From positions 1 to 5,499 of the forward strand of contig JAFGEM010000017.1 of the NCBI GenBank assembly GCA_016931555.1: a DNA stretch of 5,499 nt, in the 5' to 3' direction. The notes under the pieces were generated by a model. It did no database searches and was not told where the DNA came from. It saw only the letters and a list, made by a program, of their open reading frames with translations. This DNA is from Candidatus Iainarchaeum sp. (GTDB lineage Archaea; Iainarchaeota; Iainarchaeia; Iainarchaeales; GCA-2688035). Made by a program: the position numbers and the translations under genes. This document shows, one piece after another, positions 3,440 to 5,499 of the stretch (the first letter of the stretch is position 1; each line of letters starts with the position of its first letter).

Positions 3440-5499
3440 TTGAGGCATTTGCTTTTGTTTTTTGCTTTTGTTTTTCTTTTGTCCTGTGTTTTTGCTGTTT
3501 GCGGTAACAGTGTTGTTGAAACAGGAGAAGCTTGTGATGACGGCAATACGCGAATTCATGATGGCTGTGATGCATCCTGCCAAGTTGAAACAAATTTTAA
3601 GGGCGATGTGATTTGGGATTGTTCTACTCCGGGAGAACCTTGCTCTTGGATTCCGCCTATTGGGATTCCTAAAGTGCCTTTTGGGATTGAAGAATCTCAT
3701 TGGATGTATGCAAGTTTGGTTGGTGGTGGGAGGTATTTTATGGGTCCGGATGGGCCTTATACGTATTTTGTTGATAATTCGCCTGGTGCGGGTTGTAGTA
3801 ATTCGGGTAATGTGTATGGTTCTGAGGCGCGTCCTAGGTGTGATTTTCCTTCTTATTCGACTCTCTTGCCTGGTGATGTTGTGTATGTTAATGGGGGCAC
3901 GTATGGGAGTGGGAGTTTTAAGCATGTTAATGGTGCTGTTGGTACTGCTGCCCAGCCGATTTTTATAAGAGGCAATCCTGACAACAAGCCGAAGATTACT
4001 TGGAAGTGGATTCCTGACGGGGGCACGAAGTATGTTATTTTTGAGAATTTGGATATGGATGGGACTGTGAATGGTATTGGGTATGCGGCTTTTCAGTTTG
4101 GTGATAGTAAGGATGTTGAGCATGGTGGGCTTGGTGGTTGCGATCATGTTGTTTTGAGGTATAGTGAGTTGCATCATAATGCTGCTACGAATGTTAGGGC
4201 TGGCACGGGTTCTGAGTATATTGTTGTTTTTGGGGTTTCTATTCATGATAATGGCGGGTCTTTATATCGTATTGACGATTGGGATGCTGAGGCAGTTGTT
4301 GTTGGTGGTCATGTATCAAACTTTTGGATTTTGGATTCTACAATGTATAATAATACCGGTTCTTGTATTCAGCTTAATCCCGGGAGTTTTGAGCTTTTGG
4401 AAACGCTTAACCATATTTATATCGGGAGAAACCATAATTACCAGTGCCGCCAGGCTGGGGTTGCTATGAAGCAGTCTATAGATATAGTGATATCTCAGAA
4501 TCTTTTGCATGACATGATTTCTACTAACCAGATTCCTGATCACAAGTGGACTTCTTTGAGCAAGGGTGTTGGATTTCAGTACGGCCCTAAAAGAGTCTGG
4601 ATTTTGTTTAATGATATCTATAATTGTGAACTTGGGGTTAACAGTGGTTCAAGCAATGCTGGAACTGGAGAATACATTTATTTAATCGGAAATAAGATTC
4701 ATGACCTGCATGCCTATGGCGCTTTTGACCCGAACAATGCCTGGTCTTATGCGGGTGCAACGCTGGTCGGAATTGATGACAAAGGTTTTGTTGTTGGAAA
4801 CACTATTTACAATACCACAGCAGGCGTTAACTATCCAGGAAGCGGTGGACTCGTGATTTCAAACAACATTATTTTTAATCTCAGTGAACCCGAGGGCAAG
4901 CACATTTTTCTCGACACACCCGCAGCTGCAGCAGCATCAAGCATGTCACATAATTTGATTTATCAGAATGGTTTGCCCGCAAGAATCGGATGGGGCCATG
5001 GAACACAAGTTAAAGACTTAAGCGAAGTTCCTTGCACAGGATGCATGAATGCAAACCCCTTGTTAGATTCCCTTCTAAAACCCCAGCCAGAAAGCCCAGC
5101 TATCAACAACGGAATACTCGACAACGCCTACCAGGCATTCTGGAACCAATACCACGCAGACTATGCTGCATTAGGAAGCGAAGAACAAGCCAACATTAAT
5201 TTTGATTTTGATGGTAATCCTCGTGATTCTCAGCCGGATATTGGTGCTTTTGAGTTTCAGGGGCCTTTGGTTTGTGGTGGTGTTGAGTGTAATTTTGGGG
5301 AGATTTGCTGCAATGGCCAGTGTACTGTTCCTGTTTGTACTTTGGCTAGTGGTTGTGGTTTGGGTGAAGTGTGTGTTAGCCCCAATTCGTGTTCTGCTGT
5401 TTGCGAGGAGTTAGAGTGTTCTGAGGGTGCAATTGCGAGTGCCTGTTATTGCGGTGGTTCATTGCATAGTTCCGGTTATTGCTGCAGCAATGTTTGGCA
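3440..5499 (+). CDS. Secreted Cys-rich parallel beta-helix protein, 3' end beyond the window
   Basis: The frame stays open for 686 codons to the window edge. Residues 1-19 are a signal peptide (MRHLLLFFAFVFLLSCVFA) with likely cleavage after Ala19; Cys16 after LLS is a weaker lipobox-like alternative. Residues 21-50 are one Myxococcus-type Cys-rich repeat (DUF4215-like): CGNSVVETGEACDDGN, then Cys43 and Cys47. A right-handed parallel beta-helix follows. Its entry segment is GDVVYVNGGTY (145-155) and PIFIRG (173-178). Coils of the form N-x-I-x-N/D lie at about 351-358 (ISQNLLHD), 388-395, 415-422, 451-458, 473-480 and 502-508. It closes with SPAINNG (552-558) and DFDGNPR...DIGAFE (to 605), a common ending of such secreted proteins. 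Residues 612-682 hold 15 cysteines in EGF- or knottin-like spacing, probably disulfide bonded, and continue past the edge. Such folds bind or cleave polysaccharides or act as adhesins; I see no defined active site. TTG at 3440 is preferred over GTG at 3434 because of the GGTG site. Codon use switches in blocks along the gene. Confidence 0.93.
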   Translation, partial: MRHLLLFFAFVFLLSCVFAVCGNSVVETGEACDDGNTRIHDGCDASCQVETNFKGDVIWDCSTPGEPCSWIPPIGIPKVPFGIEESHWMYASLVGGGRYFMGPDGPYTYFVDNSPGAGCSNSGNVYGSEARPRCDFPSYSTLLPGDVVYVNGGTYGSGSFKHVNGAVGTAAQPIFIRGNPDNKPKITWKWIPDGGTKYVIFENLDMDGTVNGIGYAAFQFGDSKDVEHGGLGGCDHVVLRYSELHHNAATNVRAGTGSEYIVVFGVSIHDNGGSLYRIDDWDAEAVVVGGHVSNFWILDSTMYNNTGSCIQLNPGSFELLETLNHIYIGRNHNYQCRQAGVAMKQSIDIVISQNLLHDMISTNQIPDHKWTSLSKGVGFQYGPKRVWILFNDIYNCELGVNSGSSNAGTGEYIYLIGNKIHDLHAYGAFDPNNAWSYAGATLVGIDDKGFVVGNTIYNTTAGVNYPGSGGLVISNNIIFNLSEPEGKHIFLDTPAAAAASSMSHNLIYQNGLPARIGWGHGTQVKDLSEVPCTGCMNANPLLDSLLKPQPESPAINNGILDNAYQAFWNQYHADYAALGSEEQANINFDFDGNPRDSQPDIGAFEFQGPLVCGGVECNFGEICCNGQCTVPVCTLASGCGLGEVCVSPNSCSAVCEELECSEGAIASACYCGGSLHSSGYCCSNVW

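Noticed and set aside
3371..4246. Long minus-strand frame of 291 codons opposite the beta-helix gene
   Set aside because: Its translation is a Thr/Arg/Ile/Asn-rich string without domain features. It stays open because the plus-strand codons there almost never end in A or C, so antisense stops (TTA, CTA, TCA on the plus strand) are rare.
5202..5414. Hydrophobic plus-strand frame near the window end
   Set aside because: It is another frame of the surface protein's G/T-rich Cys tail. The Val/Leu-rich translation results from that base composition.

Overview
The window looks archaeal, and the best guess is a small-genome (DPANN-type) lineage; no rRNA or marker gene is present to settle this. Several genes have an A/T-rich TATA-like box about 25 bases before the start codon and no ribosome binding site (leaderless pattern). 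Others have a GGTG or GGAG Shine-Dalgarno site before a TTG or ATG start. The gene content fits the same picture: an endonuclease III, a free-standing OB-fold protein of the RPA/SSB type, a free-standing topoisomerase-type zinc ribbon, and a large secreted Cys-rich beta-helix protein.

Layout. Positions 1-40 may hold the first 13 codons of a divergent minus-strand gene. Positions 70-696 encode endonuclease III (nth), complete with catalytic Lys and Asp and the 4Fe-4S cysteines. Three plus-strand genes of unknown function follow: a basic helical 205-residue protein (816-1433), a three-helix 87-residue membrane protein (1475-1738) and a doubtful 63-residue basic protein (1778-1969). Positions 1970-2757 hold no convincing gene. 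This stretch contains poly-T hairpins, short repeats, a weak 74-codon frame overlapping local hairpins, and a TATA box followed by a strong hairpin terminator that could bound a short RNA. An OB-fold protein on the minus strand (2758-3045) and a two-part zinc protein on the plus strand (3153-3353) diverge from a shared 107-base control region. From 3440 to the window end runs a secreted protein, open at its 3' end: signal peptide, one Myxococcus-type Cys-rich repeat, a right-handed parallel beta-helix, a DIGAFE-type closing motif and a Cys-rich tail.

How the genes relate. Nth, the OB-fold protein and the topoisomerase-type zinc protein all point to DNA binding or DNA maintenance, but they do not form one operon. 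The surface protein is a separate cell-envelope gene with its own promoter.

The most notable signal is inside the surface gene. Its codon choice switches sharply between blocks: 2 of 79 codons end in A or C at 3713-3949, 32 of 38 at 5081-5194, and 0 of 37 at 5195-5305. Nth and the zinc protein use mainly A/C-ending codons, so the G/T-ending blocks are the odd ones. This suggests a gene assembled or repaired by segmental recombination. I do not see a clearly new multi-gene system.
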